Positions 1-7,168 of a stretch of DNA of 17,226 nucleotides are shown one piece after another. The translations under genes and the position numbers were made by a program. The notes beneath the pieces were generated by a model. The model did not search any database. It saw only the letters and a program-made list of their open reading frames with translations, and was not told the origin of the DNA. The DNA is from RH-AL1 sp964243435. GTDB taxonomy: Bacteria; Pseudomonadota; Alphaproteobacteria; Rhizobiales; Beijerinckiaceae. Where the stretch lies: contig CAXTFM010000066.1 of the NCBI GenBank assembly GCA_964243435.1, positions 1 to 17,226 on the forward strand. The letters are read 5' to 3'. Each line of letters starts with the position of its first letter. Position 1 is the stretch's first letter.

Positions 1-1638
1 CGCGATGGCGGCGATGATGGTGGCGTTGGTGCGCACCAGCAGCCGCGCCGCCGACGGGTTGATGCCGAGCCGCCCGGCCGAGTCGAGGTAGGTTTGCACG
101 TAGTCGCGGAAGCGCGGGTCGTCGTCGGGGTCGATGATCTCGAAGTCGCGGCCCGGCTTGATGGTGAGGCCGTAGCGCTCGACGCGGTTGGCGATGACGT
201 CGGGCCGCCCGATCACGATGGGGTGGGCGATCTGCTCTTCGCGGATGGTCTGGATGGCGCTGAGCACGCGCTCGTCCTCGCCGTCCGAGAAGATCACCCG
301 TTTGGGCGCCTTGCGCGCCGCGGTGAGCAGCGGCTTCATGATGAAGCCGGAGCGGAACACGAAGCGGTTGAGCTGGTCCTTGTAGGCCTCGAAGTCGGTG
401 ATCGGCTTGCGCGCGACGCCCGACTCCATCGCCGCCTTGGCCACCGCCGGGGCGATGCGCAGGATCAGGCGCGGGTCGAAGGGGGAGGGGATCAGGTTGT
501 CCTTGCCGTACAGGCGCGATGTGCCGCCATAGGCCTGGGCGACCACCTCGGAGGGCGGCTCCTGCGCGAGGCCGGCGATGGCGTGGACGGCGGCGAGCTT
601 CATCTCCTCGTTGATCGCGGAGGCCGACACGTCGAGCGCGCCGCGGAAGATGTAGGGGAAGCACAGCACGTTGTTGACCTGGTTCGGGTAGTCCGAGCGC
701 CCGGTGCAGATCATGCAGTCGGGGCGCTCGGCCATCGCCTCGGCCGGGTCGATCTCCGGGTTGGGGTTGGCCAGCGCCATGATCAGCGGCTTGTCGGCCA
801 TGCCGGCGAGCATGTCGCGCTTGAGCACCCCGCCGGCGGACAGGCCGAGGAACACGTCGGCGCCGCCGATCACCTCGCGCAGCGTGCGCGCCGCCGTTTC
901 GCGGGCGTAGATCGCCTTGCGCGGGTCCATCAGGCTGGTGCGGCCCTTGTACACCACGCCCTCGATGTCGGTGATGGTGATGTTGTCGTGTCGCGCGCCG
1001 AGCGTGACGAGGAGGTCGATGCAGGCCAGCGCCGCCGCGCCCGCCCCCGAGGTGACGATCTTGGCCTCGGCGATCGACTTGCCGGCAAAGGCGAGGCCGT
1101 TGGTGATGGCGGCCGCGACGATGATCGCCGTGCCGTGCTGGTCGTCGTGGAACACGGGGATCTTCATGCGGGCGCGCAGCGTGCGCTCCACCTCGAAGCA
1201 TTCCGGTGCCTTGATGTCCTCGAGGTTGATGCCGCCGAAGGTCGGCTCGAGCGCCGCCACCACCTCGATGAGCTTCTGCGGGTCGTGGGCGTCGACCTCG
1301 ATGTCGAACACGTCGATGCCGGCGAACTTCTTGAACAGCACCGCCTTGCCTTCCATCACCGGCTTGGAGGCGAGCGGCCCGATGTCGCCGAGACCGAGCA
1401 CCGCCGTGCCGTTGGACAGCACCGCCACCAGGTTCTGGCGGATGGTCAGGGTGTCGGCCTCGGCGGGGTCGGCGTGGATCGCCATGCAGGCGGCGGCGAC
1501 GCCCGGCGAGTAGGCCAGCGCGAGGTCGCGCTGCGTCGCCAGCGGCTTCGTCGCCTGGATTTCGAGCTTGCCCGGCCGCGGCTCGCGGTGGAAGGCCAGC
1601 GCGGCGGCAGCGAGTTCGTTGGTGATCGGGTCGGCCAT
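1..1638 (-). CDS. maeB: NADP-dependent malic enzyme with phosphotransacetylase-like C-terminal domain (3' end cut by window)
   Basis: Oxidative decarboxylation of malate to pyruvate, making NADPH in the cytoplasm. The frame is open from ATG 1638 to the window edge (546 codons). Full-length MaeB proteins are about 750-770 residues, so roughly the last 200 are missing. The malic enzyme core is clear: LAYSPGVAAAC (about 41-51), GDIGPLASKPVMEGK (84-98), FGGINLEDIKAPECFEVE (134-151), FHDDQHGTAI (163-172), the SGAGAAALA dinucleotide-binding turn (197-205) and ALANPNPEIDPAEA. After about residue 430 the sequence fits the phosphotransacetylase-like domain of long bacterial malic enzymes, which usually binds acetyl-CoA as a regulator rather than acting as an enzyme (family knowledge). 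No strong Shine-Dalgarno precedes the ATG. The start is supported by the family-like N-terminus MADPITNELAAAALAFHREP. The gene lies downstream of the DUF2189 gene, behind a terminator, so it is probably a separate unit. Confidence 0.95.
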   Translation of the reverse strand, partial: MADPITNELAAAALAFHREPRPGKLEIQATKPLATQRDLALAYSPGVAAACMAIHADPAEADTLTIRQNLVAVLSNGTAVLGLGDIGPLASKPVMEGKAVLFKKFAGIDVFDIEVDAHDPQKLIEVVAALEPTFGGINLEDIKAPECFEVERTLRARMKIPVFHDDQHGTAIIVAAAITNGLAFAGKSIAEAKIVTSGAGAAALACIDLLVTLGARHDNITITDIEGVVYKGRTSLMDPRKAIYARETAARTLREVIGGADVFLGLSAGGVLKRDMLAGMADKPLIMALANPNPEIDPAEAMAERPDCMICTGRSDYPNQVNNVLCFPYIFRGALDVSASAINEEMKLAAVHAIAGLAQEPPSEVVAQAYGGTSRLYGKDNLIPSPFDPRLILRIAPAVAKAAMESGVARKPITDFEAYKDQLNRFVFRSGFIMKPLLTAARKAPKRVIFSDGEDERVLSAIQTIREEQIAHPIVIGRPDVIANRVERYGLTIKPGRDFEIIDPDDDPRFRDYVQTYLDSAGRLGINPSAARLLVRTNATIIAAIA

Positions 1639-1712
1639 GGCACCGGTTTCGGCAGGAAAGGGCAGCCCTGCACTTAGGCCGGTCCATTCCGCAGGTCCAT
1701 GCGACGGCGGCG

Positions 1713-1740
1713 AAAAAGCCCGCGCGGACGGGCGCCCTTT
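1713..1740 (-). terminator. Intrinsic terminator after the DUF2189 gene
   Basis: Read on the minus strand, a GCCCG / CGGGC stem with loop TCCGCG is followed by TTTTT. An AAAG on the 5' side can extend the stem into the T run. It sits 28 bases past the stop codon of the DUF2189 gene and about 75 bases before the maeB start, so it probably separates the two genes. Confidence 0.65.
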
Positions 1741-1767
1741 CGTTGGATCAGGCGCTGGGCGGTGCCC

Positions 1768-2550
1768 TCACGGCACCAGCCTGCGGTACAGGTGCCAGCT
1801 CGCATGGCCGAGCACCGGCAGCACCACGGCGAGGCCGACGAAAAGCAGCGCCACGCCGACGGCGAGCGCCGCCGCGACGACGACGCCCCACAGGGCGAGC
1901 ACGGCCGGGTTCGCCGCCACGCAGCGCGCCGAGGTGGCGACCGCGGCGCGGAGCCCGACGCCGCGGTCGAGGATCATCGGGAAGGACACGACGCCGACGG
2001 TGAACGCCGCCGCGGCGAAGGCGAAGCCGGCGAGGTTGCCGGCGACGATCAGCACCCAGCCGGCGGGCGTCGCCACCACGGCGTGGGCGAAGGCGTCGAG
2101 CGTCGGCGGCGCCTCGGCGCCCAGCGTCGCGAAGGCGAGGGCCTCGGCGGCCCCGAGCCAGGCGACGAAGATGGCGAGCAGCACCACGGTCATCTCGGCG
2201 AGCACGCGCGCTTCGGGCGCGCGAACGAGCCGGGCGAGGTCGCCCCACGCGGTGTCGGCGCCGCGCTCGCGGCGGCGGCTCACCTCGTAGGTGGCGACGG
2301 CGGCGGCCGGACCGAGGATGGCGAAGCCGGCGACGAGGGGGAAAAGCAGCGGCACGAGGTCGTGGGCGACCGCCGCGCGGGCGAGGACGACGCCGGCGAC
2401 GGGGTAGATGAGGGCGAGGAACACCACGTGGCTCGGCTTGGCGACGAAGTCCGCGAAGCCTGCGGCGAGGGCGGCGCGGAGGTCGGCGACGCCGATGCGC
2501 CGGATGGGGACCGCATGCACGCGCGAGGGACGCAGGACGACGTCTGACAT
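1768..2550 (-). CDS. DUF2189-type integral membrane protein
   Basis: A 260-residue polytopic membrane protein of unknown function. I chose ATG 2550 (MSDVVLRPSRVHAVPIRRI) over an in-frame ATG at 2748 because a strong GGAGGAG lies seven bases upstream of 2550 and the extra 66 residues would be low-complexity Arg/Ala/Pro sequence. About six hydrophobic segments are visible, near residues 40-60, 65-90, 115-140, 155-180, 185-200 and 230-250. The stretch VGVVSFPMILDRGVGLRAAV followed by a conserved ANPAVLALWG resembles the FP-LLLDR-V...NP...W signature I associate with DUF2189 (family knowledge, no search run). Neither neighbour suggests a function. ilvC lies 155 bp upstream behind a large stem-loop, so co-transcription with ilvC is doubtful. 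Confidence 0.75.
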   Translation of the reverse strand: MSDVVLRPSRVHAVPIRRIGVADLRAALAAGFADFVAKPSHVVFLALIYPVAGVVLARAAVAHDLVPLLFPLVAGFAILGPAAAVATYEVSRRRERGADTAWGDLARLVRAPEARVLAEMTVVLLAIFVAWLGAAEALAFATLGAEAPPTLDAFAHAVVATPAGWVLIVAGNLAGFAFAAAAFTVGVVSFPMILDRGVGLRAAVATSARCVAANPAVLALWGVVVAAALAVGVALLFVGLAVVLPVLGHASWHLYRRLVP

Positions 2551-2645
2551 GGCGGCTCTCCTCCAAAGGGGCCGAAGCGATCCACGTCGCGACAACGCCG
2601 GCGCGGCGCGTTCGGTCGCCCGGCGACGCGCTGCCGCCCGCACGT

Positions 2646-2693
2646 CTTTCGGCGGGGGGCGCCGCGGGTTACCGCGCGGCGCCCGGCCGAAAG
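2646..2693 (-). terminator. Large GC-rich stem-loop downstream of ilvC, possible terminator
   Basis: On the minus strand CTTTCGGC pairs perfectly with GCCGAAAG (8 bp), and inside it GGGCGCCGCG pairs with CGCGGCGCCC (10 bp), separated by a small asymmetric internal loop and closed by about 8 bases. It starts 13 bases after the ilvC stop codon. No T run follows, so it is either a weak or Rho-assisted terminator or a structure that protects the 3' end of the mRNA. Confidence 0.5.
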
Positions 2694-2705
2694 GGGGAGG
2701 GGCGG

Positions 2706-3725
2706 CTAGTTCTTGCTCTTGTCCACCAGCGCGTTGGCGCCGATCCACGGCATCATGCCGCGCAGCTTGGCGCCGACCTCCTCGATCGGGTGGGCGGCGG
2801 CCTTGGCCCGCGTCGCCTTGAACGAGGTTTGGTTGACCTTGTTCTCCAGCATCCAGTCGCGGGTGAACTTGCCGGACTGGATGTCAAGGAGCACGCGCTT
2901 CATCTCCGCCTTGGTTTCCGCGGTGATGATGCGGGGACCGCTGACGTACTCGCCGTATTCCGCGGTGTTGGAGATGGAATAGTTCATGTTGGCGATGCCG
3001 CCCTCGTAGATGAGGTCGACGATGAGCTTCACCTCGTGCAGGCACTCGAAATAGGCCATCTCCGGCGCGTAGCCGCCCTCGACCAGCGTTTCGAAGCCGG
3101 CGCGGATCATCTCCACCAGCCCGCCGCACAGCACCGCCTGCTCGCCGAACAGGTCGGTCTCGCACTCTTCCCTGAAGTTCGTCTCGATGATGCCGGCGCG
3201 CCCGCCGCCGATCGCCGAGGCGTAGGAAAGCGCGAGGTCGTGGGCGTTGCCGGACGCGTCATGGGCGATGGCGATGAGGCAGGGCACGCCGCCGCCGCGC
3301 TTGTATTCGGAGCGCACGGTGTGGCCGGGGCCCTTGGGCGCGATCATGATGACGTCGAGGTCGGGGCGCGGCTCGATCAGGTTGAAGTGGATGTTGAGGC
3401 CGTGGGCGAAGGCGATGGCCGCGCCCTGCTTCATGTTGCCGGCGAGGTCGGTGTTGTAGATCTCGGCCTGGAGTTCGTCGGGGGTCAGCATCATCACGAG
3501 GTCGGCCCAGCGCGCCGCCTCGGCGGCGGTGACGACCTTGATGCCCTCGGACTCCGCCTTCTTCGCCGAGGCCGAGCCGGGGCGCAGCGCCACCACGATG
3601 TCCTTGACGCCGGCATCGCGCATGTTGAGGAGGTGGGCGTGGCCCTGGGAGCCGTAGCCGACGACGGCGACCTTCTTGCCCTTGACGAGGTTGAGGTCGG
3701 CGTCCCGGTCGTAATACACGCGCAT
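2706..3725 (-). CDS. ilvC: Ketol-acid reductoisomerase (NADP+)
   Basis: Second common step of valine, leucine and isoleucine synthesis: isomerises and reduces acetolactate or acetohydroxybutyrate to the dihydroxy acid, using NADPH and Mg2+. The protein has 339 residues, the usual size of the short class I enzyme. The Rossmann motif GYGSQGHAH is at residues 23-31. ALRPGSASAKKAE (about 46-58) has the Arg/Ser pattern of NADPH-binding loops. IAPKGPGHTVR and FREECETDLFGEQAVLCGG supply the substrate and metal residues, and the C-terminal knotted domain carries ECLHEVKLIVDLIYEGGI. An AAGGA (plus-strand 3736-3740) lies about ten bases ahead of the ATG. lysE is 89 bp upstream with a perfect hairpin in between, so ilvC may be read from the ilvB promoter with modulation, or from its own promoter. 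Confidence 0.98.
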   Translation of the reverse strand: MRVYYDRDADLNLVKGKKVAVVGYGSQGHAHLLNMRDAGVKDIVVALRPGSASAKKAESEGIKVVTAAEAARWADLVMMLTPDELQAEIYNTDLAGNMKQGAAIAFAHGLNIHFNLIEPRPDLDVIMIAPKGPGHTVRSEYKRGGGVPCLIAIAHDASGNAHDLALSYASAIGGGRAGIIETNFREECETDLFGEQAVLCGGLVEMIRAGFETLVEGGYAPEMAYFECLHEVKLIVDLIYEGGIANMNYSISNTAEYGEYVSGPRIITAETKAEMKRVLLDIQSGKFTRDWMLENKVNQTSFKATRAKAAAHPIEEVGAKLRGMMPWIGANALVDKSKN

Positions 3726-3770
3726 GGCTCGTTATCCTTTCGTGTTCGGGCGGCTTCTAGGCGCCGCGGC

Positions 3771-3796
3771 TTGCCCGGGCAAGGGTGCCCGGGCAA
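3771..3796 (-). other. Perfect 11-bp hairpin between lysE and ilvC
   Basis: Two palindromic cores TGCCCGGGCA stand side by side, so that TTGCCCGGGCA pairs completely with TGCCCGGGCAA around a four-base loop. It starts 19 bases after the lysE stop codon and ends 45 bases before the ilvC ATG. With no T run it does not look like a normal intrinsic terminator. It may set the relative amounts of the two messages, shield an RNA end, or serve as a protein site on DNA, since each 10-12 bp core is itself palindromic. Confidence 0.6.
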
Positions 3797-3814
3797 CCAG
3801 GTCTCCCCGCCCGC

Positions 3815-4423
3815 TCAAGCGCGCACGAGGGGGTAGAGCGAGGCGACGAGCAGCGCCGCCATCGTATAGTTGAAGAGGGCGAGCCGCCGCGGCGCGCCGA
3901 GCCAGCGGCTCATCCCCGTGCCGAAGCCGGTCCACAGCACGGCGCAGGGCAGGTTGACCAGCATCATGGTGAGCGCGACGAGCAGCACGCTCGCGGCATA
4001 GGCGGCGGGCACCGTGTAGGTCGCGAGCGCCGTCACCGCGCCGAGCCACGCCTTGGGGTTGACCCACTGGAACAGCACCGCCTGGGCGAAGGTCAGCGGG
4101 TCGCCGACGGCGTCGCGGCGGTCGGGGGCGCGCGCACGCGCGACCTTCGCCGCGAGGAACACGAGGTAGGCGGCGCCGCACCACTTCAGCGCGACGAGCA
4201 GCGCCGGTGCGCGCGCCAGCACGCCGGCCAGCCCGAGGCCGAGCGCCAGCGTCAGCAGGCCGAAGCCGAGGTCGACGCCCCAGAAATGCGGCAGCGTGCG
4301 CTTGAAGCCGAAGTTCAGCCCCGAGCTCATCAGCATGATGTTGTTCGGCCCCGGCGTGACGGAGGACGCGAAGGCGAACAGCACCAGGGCGGGGAGGTTG
4401 GCGGCGGGCAGGTTGGCGAGCAT
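3815..4423 (-). CDS. LysE/RhtB family amino acid exporter
   Basis: A 202-residue inner-membrane protein, the usual length for this family. The diagnostic ASSVTPGPNNIMLMSSG (about 19-35) is followed by GFKRTLPHFWGVDLGF, and further on by the family-typical QAVLFQWVNPKAWLGAVTAL. About six hydrophobic helices are visible. The family exports amino acids or homoserine lactone-type compounds by proton exchange; the substrate cannot be read from the sequence. Its place between ilvN and ilvC, 39 bp after ilvN on the same strand, suggests overflow export of branched-chain amino acids or a precursor (inference). No clear Shine-Dalgarno precedes ATG 4423; coupling to ilvN translation is possible. Confidence 0.9.
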   Translation of the reverse strand: MLANLPAANLPALVLFAFASSVTPGPNNIMLMSSGLNFGFKRTLPHFWGVDLGFGLLTLALGLGLAGVLARAPALLVALKWCGAAYLVFLAAKVARARAPDRRDAVGDPLTFAQAVLFQWVNPKAWLGAVTALATYTVPAAYAASVLLVALTMMLVNLPCAVLWTGFGTGMSRWLGAPRRLALFNYTMAALLVASLYPLVRA

Positions 4424-4462
4424 GGCGGGCGCGGGGGGAGGCCGGACGGGTGGGGTGGCGGC

Positions 4463-5026
4463 TCAGGGCATCTTGTCCGGCCCGCGGCTGATCGCGGCGA
4501 CGCCGGTGCGCGACACCTCGACGAGCCCGATCGGCCGCATCAGGTCGACGAAGTGGTCGATCTTGCTCGCCGCGCCGGTCATCTCGAAGATGAAGCTGTC
4601 GATGGAGGCGTCGATCACCCGGCCGCGGAACGCCTCGGCGAGGCGCAGCGCCTCCTGGCGGTCCTCGCCGCGCCCGGCGACCTTGATCATGGCGAGCTCG
4701 CGCTCGACGGCGTCGCCGCGCAGGGTGAGGTCGGTGACGCTGTGCACCGGCACCAGGCGGTCGAGCTGCAGCGTCACCTGCTCGATCTGACCGGGCGTTC
4801 CCGCCGTGACGATGGTGATGCGGCTGAGGTGGTCGGCATGCGCCACCTCGGCCACGGTGAGGCTGGTGATGTTGTAGCCGCGCCCGGAGAACATGCCGAC
4901 GACGCGGGCGAGCACGCCCGGCTCGTTGTCGACCAGCACGCTCAGGGTGTGGCTCGACGCCGCCGCCTCGGCCGGCGGCGCCGTGTAGGGGGACAGCGGC
5001 GCCGGGACGTTCATGCCGGCTCCCAT
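4463..5026 (-). CDS. ilvN: Acetolactate synthase small (regulatory) subunit
   Basis: Regulatory partner of the catalytic subunit encoded just upstream; it raises activity and carries the valine feedback site. The 187-residue protein begins at ATG 5026, which shares one base with the ilvB stop codon (TGATG), an arrangement typical of translational coupling; a second in-frame ATG at 5014 is possible. An N-terminal ACT domain is evident: HTLSVLVDNEPGVLARV (about 26-42) and GRGYNITSLTV (48-58), then RITIVT. The second half, with VERELAMIKV and a region ending VGLVEVSRTGVAAISRG, matches the small-subunit C-terminal domain. The ilvH name is used for the same protein in other species. Confidence 0.97.
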   Translation of the reverse strand: MGAGMNVPAPLSPYTAPPAEAAASSHTLSVLVDNEPGVLARVVGMFSGRGYNITSLTVAEVAHADHLSRITIVTAGTPGQIEQVTLQLDRLVPVHSVTDLTLRGDAVERELAMIKVAGRGEDRQEALRLAEAFRGRVIDASIDSFIFEMTGAASKIDHFVDLMRPIGLVEVSRTGVAAISRGPDKMP

Positions 5027-6834
5027 CACACCAGCTCCCGGCCCCGGCCGTCGACCACCGCGTCGAGGTCGAGGTTCCAGTCGTCGGCCATCAGCATCTC
5101 GTTGTGCGCCTTGCCCGACGGGATCATCGGGAAGCAGTTCTCCGCCTTGTCGACCGCACAGTCGAGGACCACCGCGTTCGGCGTCTCGATCATCTCGATC
5201 AGCGCCGCGTCGAGGTCCGCGGGGTCGCTGACGCGCAGGCCCTTGGCGCCGTAGGCGTCGGCGAGCTTCACGAAGTCCGGCAGCGAGTGCGAGTACGACT
5301 CGGAATAGCGCTTCTCGTGCAGCAGCTCCTGCCACTGGCGCACCATGCCGAGGTACTCGTTGTTGAGGATCAGCACCTTCACCGGCAGGCGGTACTGCGC
5401 GGCGGTGGACAGCTCCTGGATGCACATCTGGATGGAGCCCTCGCCGGCGACGTCGACGACGAGCGCGTCCGGGTGCGCCATCTGCACGCCGATGGCGGCG
5501 GGCAGGCCGTAGCCCATGGTGCCGAGGCCGCCCGAGGTCATCCAGCGGTTCGGCTCCTCGAAGTCGTAATGCTGCGCCGCCCACATCTGGTGCTGGCCGA
5601 CCTCCGTCGTGATGTAGGTTTCCCGGTGCCGGGTCAGGGCGTTGAGGCGGCGCACCGCGTGCTGCGGCTTGATCACCGTCGGCGAGGTGCGGAACGACAG
5701 CGACTTGCGCGCGCGCCACGCCTCGATCGCGCGCCACCAATCCGCGAGGTCGGCCGCGGGCTTGGCCGGCCGCGCGCGCCACGCCGCGATCATCGCGCGC
5801 AGCACGTGGGCGCAATCGCCGATCACCGGCACCTCGACCTTGACCGTCTTGTTGATGGAGGAGGGGTCGATGTCGACGTGGATCTTGCGCGAGCCGGGCG
5901 AGAAGGCGTCGAGGCGCCCGGTGATGCGGTCGTCGAAGCGCGCCCCGATGTTCACCATCACGTCGCAATCGTGCATCGCGTGGTTGGCCTCGTAGGTCCC
6001 GTGCATGCCGAGCATGCCGAGCCAGTTCGGGCCGGAGGCGGGGTAGGAGCCGAGCCCCATCAGCGTCGAGGTGATGGGGAAGCCGGTGAGCGCCACGAAC
6101 TCGCGCAGCAGCCTGGAGGCTTCCGGCCCCGCGTTGATGACGCCGCCGCCGGTGTACAGCACCGGGCGCCGCGCCGCGGCCATCAGCGCCACCGCCTGCT
6201 CGATGCGCGCGGGGTCGGGCTCGACCTGCGGGCGGTAGGTCTTGTGGGCGACGTCGCGCGGCTTCCCCGCATAGGTGCCGAGGGCGAACTGCACGTCCTT
6301 GGGCACGTCCACCACCACCGGGCCGGGGCGGCCGGAGCGGGCGACGTGGAACGCCTCGTGGAGGATGCGCGGGAGGTCGGCGACGGAGCGCACGAGGTAG
6401 TTGTGCTTGGTGCAGTGCCGGGTGATGCCGACCGTGTCGCACTCCTGGAAGGCGTCGGTGCCGATGAGGTGCGTCGGCACCTGCCCGGTGATGCACACCA
6501 GCGGGATCGAGTCGAGCAGCGCGTCGGTGAGGCCGGTGACGGCGTTGGTGGCGCCCGGCCCCGAGGTGACCAGCACCACGCCGACCTTGCCCGAGGAGCG
6601 GGCGTAGCCTTCCGCCGCGTGCGCCGCCCCCTGCTCGTGGCGCACCAGCACGTGCTTGACGCTCTGCTGCCCGTAGAGCTTGTCGTAGATCGGCAGCACG
6701 GCGCCGCCGGGATAGCCGAACAGCGTGTCGACCCCCTGGTCGATCAGCACCTGCACGATCATCGCCGCGCCGGTCATCTCGCGCGGCGGGGTGACGGTGT
6801 CGGCGTGGTCGGGGAAGGCGGCGTCTCGCGACAT
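5026..6834 (-). CDS. ilvB: Acetolactate (acetohydroxyacid) synthase large, catalytic subunit
   Basis: Thiamine diphosphate- and FAD-dependent enzyme that condenses pyruvate with pyruvate or 2-oxobutyrate, the first common step to Val/Leu/Ile. At 602 residues it is normal length for alphaproteobacterial versions. FGYPGGAVLPIYDKLY (39-54) is followed by VRHEQGAAHAAEGYAR, with the catalytic Glu at 67. TSGPGATNAVTGLTDALLDSIP and ITGQVPTHLIGTDAFQE follow. The thiamine-binding AGEGSIQM...NNEYLGMVRQWQ lies near residues 460-495. ATG 6834 gives MSRDAAFPDHADTVTPPREM; Shine-Dalgarno complementarity is weak and a later start at MTGAAM (residue 20) cannot be excluded. The 135 bases before the start hold the attenuator terminator. 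ilvI is an alternative symbol. Confidence 0.97.
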   Translation of the reverse strand: MSRDAAFPDHADTVTPPREMTGAAMIVQVLIDQGVDTLFGYPGGAVLPIYDKLYGQQSVKHVLVRHEQGAAHAAEGYARSSGKVGVVLVTSGPGATNAVTGLTDALLDSIPLVCITGQVPTHLIGTDAFQECDTVGITRHCTKHNYLVRSVADLPRILHEAFHVARSGRPGPVVVDVPKDVQFALGTYAGKPRDVAHKTYRPQVEPDPARIEQAVALMAAARRPVLYTGGGVINAGPEASRLLREFVALTGFPITSTLMGLGSYPASGPNWLGMLGMHGTYEANHAMHDCDVMVNIGARFDDRITGRLDAFSPGSRKIHVDIDPSSINKTVKVEVPVIGDCAHVLRAMIAAWRARPAKPAADLADWWRAIEAWRARKSLSFRTSPTVIKPQHAVRRLNALTRHRETYITTEVGQHQMWAAQHYDFEEPNRWMTSGGLGTMGYGLPAAIGVQMAHPDALVVDVAGEGSIQMCIQELSTAAQYRLPVKVLILNNEYLGMVRQWQELLHEKRYSESYSHSLPDFVKLADAYGAKGLRVSDPADLDAALIEMIETPNAVVLDCAVDKAENCFPMIPSGKAHNEMLMADDWNLDLDAVVDGRGRELV

Positions 6835-6912
6835 GGTGGGGCTCGCTCGGGTGGGGGTGCGCGTGCGGGGGCGCGCGTGCCGGGACTTCGGTGCGGGGGC
6901 GTCGCGCGCAAC

Positions 6913-6935
6913 AAAAAAGGCCCGCGAGGGCCTTT
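6913..6935 (-). terminator. Attenuator terminator in the ilvB leader
   Basis: On the minus strand AAAGGCCC pairs with GGGCCTTT (8 bp, four-base loop TCGC), and the 3' arm runs into a total of six Ts. This is a classical intrinsic terminator, but it lies about 80 bases upstream of the ilvB start and downstream of the leader ORF, with no complete gene before it on that strand. The position fits attenuation of the ilv operon rather than termination of another gene. Confidence 0.85.
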
Positions 6936-6940
6936 GGGGT

Positions 6941-6995
6941 AAGCGCCGGTGGCGGGATCAGCGAAGCGTCTAGCTTCGTCCCGGTCGCGGCGCTT
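6941..6995 (-). promoter_or_regulatory. Nested leader hairpin (pause/antiterminator region) of the ilv attenuator
   Basis: Three stems nest in register: plus-strand 6941-6948 with 6988-6995 (8 bp), 6953-6957 with 6979-6983 (5 bp), and 6962-6967 with 6973-6978 (6 bp). The five-base apical loop contains the leader ORF stop codon. The outer arm lies within the leader codons just after the Ile-Leu-Ile-Val run, so a ribosome stalled there would open this hairpin. A freed GCGGG at 6952-6956 could then pair with CCCGC at 6921-6925 in the terminator. The stems are visible; the switching is inferred. Confidence 0.65.
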
Positions 6996-7020
6996 GGCGT
7001 ACAATAAGGATGGCGAACAA
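6970..7020 (-). CDS. Putative ilv leader peptide (16 aa)
   Basis: A short ORF starting with TTG and encoding (M)FAILIVRQAPRPGRS before a TAG stop. An AGGG lies eight bases ahead of the TTG. Four consecutive codons specify Ile, Leu, Ile and Val, the products of the operon, and three of them (CTT, ATT, GTA) are codons this GC-rich genome otherwise avoids. A nested hairpin and an intrinsic terminator follow before ilvB, the expected layout of ribosome-mediated attenuation: scarcity of charged Ile, Leu or Val tRNA stalls the ribosome and lets transcription continue. No ATG or GTG start exists in this frame after the preceding TGA. The TTG start is the least certain part. Confidence 0.75.
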   Translation of the reverse strand: MFAILIVRQAPRPGRS

Positions 7021-7047
7021 CGGCGTGGCCCTGCGTTGAAGCGTGAG

Positions 7048-7075
7048 GGCTAGCGCGGCGCGGCGGCGAAATCAA
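7048..7075 (-). promoter_or_regulatory. Possible ilv operon promoter
   Basis: On the minus strand TTGATT (plus-strand 7070-7075) and CTAGCC (7048-7053) are separated by 16 bases, a loose match to a housekeeping -35/-10 pair. Transcription would start near 7040, some 20 bases ahead of the leader ORF. The match is weak and rests mainly on position. Confidence 0.3.
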
Positions 7076-7168
7076 CCACGAATCGCTTCAGCCCGCGTTT
7101 TCCGCCGCGCCCGCGCCGCCGGACCCGGCGTGCTAGAGCCTCGCGCGGCATGTGAAGCGGGACCGGGC

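Noticed and set aside
94..1677. A 527-codon open frame on the plus strand opposite maeB
   Set aside because: The minus strand encodes an unmistakable malic enzyme over the same stretch.
5104..6942. A 612-codon open frame on the plus strand opposite ilvB
   Set aside because: Shadow of a clear acetolactate synthase gene; the translation is repetitive and domain-free.
6774..7004. A 76-codon minus-strand ORF across the ilv leader as the leader peptide
   Set aside because: It has no run of branched-chain amino acid codons, is Pro/Arg-rich, and reads into ilvB in another frame; the 16-codon frame at 7020-6970 fits much better.
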